Shown: piece by piece, positions 5,678 to 5,945 of the stretch | Position numbering within the stretch: position 1 is the stretch's first letter | How the letters are laid out: each line of letters starts with the position of its first letter | NCBI GenBank assembly: GCA_022563075.1 | Contig: JADFOC010000190.1 | Coordinates: 1-5,945 of the forward strand | Length of the DNA: 5,945 nucleotides | Source of the DNA: Pseudomonadota bacterium | GTDB taxonomy: Bacteria > Pseudomonadota > Gammaproteobacteria > Pseudomonadales > Pseudohongiellaceae | Direction: 5' to 3' | Translations under genes and position numbers: made by a program | The notes under the pieces: model-generated | The model's input: the letters and a program-made list of their open reading frames with translations, nothing else | Database searches by the model: none | What the model was told of the DNA's origin: nothing

Positions 5678-5945
5678 TCAGGTTGACCGTTTCTTCTTGC
5701 GGGGTATGCCAAAGCGCTGTCGACGTTCCCAAAGGCATTTGCGACTGATGCCCAATTTCTTGGCAAGCTGGGTTTCGTTCATGGAATCCTGATGTTCAAT
5801 CACAAAGCGTTGGAAATAGTCTTCTAAAGACAACTCTTCTACTGGCTCCGCAGGAACGTGGACAACCGGAGAGCGAAATCCGATCGAATTCAACGGAATA
5901 GCCGGATCGTCTATGGCCAGCAATTCTTCGCTAATAATGTTAGAT
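5678..5945 (-). CDS. cbrB: CbrB-type sigma-54 response regulator, C-terminal end (cut by window edge)
   Basis: The last 88 codons of an NtrC-family response regulator are present; receiver and AAA+ domains lie beyond the right edge. The visible part begins in the linker after the AAA+ core (SNIISEELLAIDDP) and ends in a Fis-type HTH: LEDYFQRFVIEHQDSMNETQ, then LAKKLGISRKCLWERRQRF and a basic end GIPRKKKRST. This tail closely resembles Pseudomonas CbrB as I remember it, and pcnB downstream gives the same synteny. CbrB, with the sensor kinase CbrA, governs carbon/nitrogen balance by activating sigma-54 promoters, above all crcZ. The frame is open to the edge; an in-frame TTG at 5923 is internal and not a start. 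Family level is secure; CbrB rather than another NtrC-like regulator rests on tail similarity, neighbours and the sigma-54 promoter just downstream. Confidence 0.88.
   Translation of the reverse strand, partial: SNIISEELLAIDDPAIPLNSIGFRSPVVHVPAEPVEELSLEDYFQRFVIEHQDSMNETQLAKKLGISRKCLWERRQRFGIPRKKKRST

Noticed and set aside
5533..5766. Minus-strand 77-codon frame spanning the end of cbrB and the half-site array
   Set aside because: It is out of frame with cbrB, covers its HTH and shows no recognisable protein features.

Overview
The window looks like chromosomal DNA from a gammaproteobacterium of the broad Pseudomonadales/Cellvibrionales type. Every gene is on the minus strand, so transcription runs from high to low coordinates. 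The order cbrB (C-terminal end) - non-coding RNA locus - pcnB - deoxynucleoside kinase - panB - panC - acs (N-terminal half) resembles the Pseudomonas neighbourhood cbrA-cbrB-crcZ-pcnB-folK-panB-panC-panD-pgi-acs (recalled from P. aeruginosa). The AT-rich composition and the differences in gene content argue against Pseudomonas itself.

Region by region in transcription order: 5945-5678 is the end of a CbrB-type sigma-54 response regulator with its Fis-like HTH. A candidate terminator follows at 5603-5576. The 5011-5677 gap has no protein gene but is dense with signals: TGTTAC/GTAACA half-sites (5509-5576), a perfect-match IHF core (5476-5488), a sigma-54 -24/-12 promoter with exact spacing (5441-5456), and then about 270 nt holding five A-rich AAU/ANR clusters separated by small hairpins and ending in a GC-rich hairpin (5165-5185). 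I read this as a CrcZ-like Hfq/Crc-sequestering RNA driven by CbrB. Its position, promoter class and motif content match Pseudomonas CrcZ, but the motifs are spelled mainly AAUAAU rather than AACAACAA.

Downstream, pcnB (poly(A) polymerase I) ends in a 4-nt GTGA overlap with a deoxynucleoside kinase that stands where folK usually lies. After a 115-nt gap come panB and panC, 18 nt apart, which carry out two steps of pantothenate synthesis. After a 179-nt gap with a candidate sigma-70 promoter comes acs, cut by the left edge; panD and pgi are absent between panC and acs.

Functional picture: CbrB with sigma-54 and IHF would make the decoy RNA, which titrates Hfq (and Crc, if the host has it) away from A-rich sites near ribosome binding sites. 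pcnB and the nucleotide and CoA-precursor genes form a conserved housekeeping block beside it. The regulatory RNA is the most interesting content. The protein genes are ordinary, apart from the folK/dNK and panD-pgi differences.
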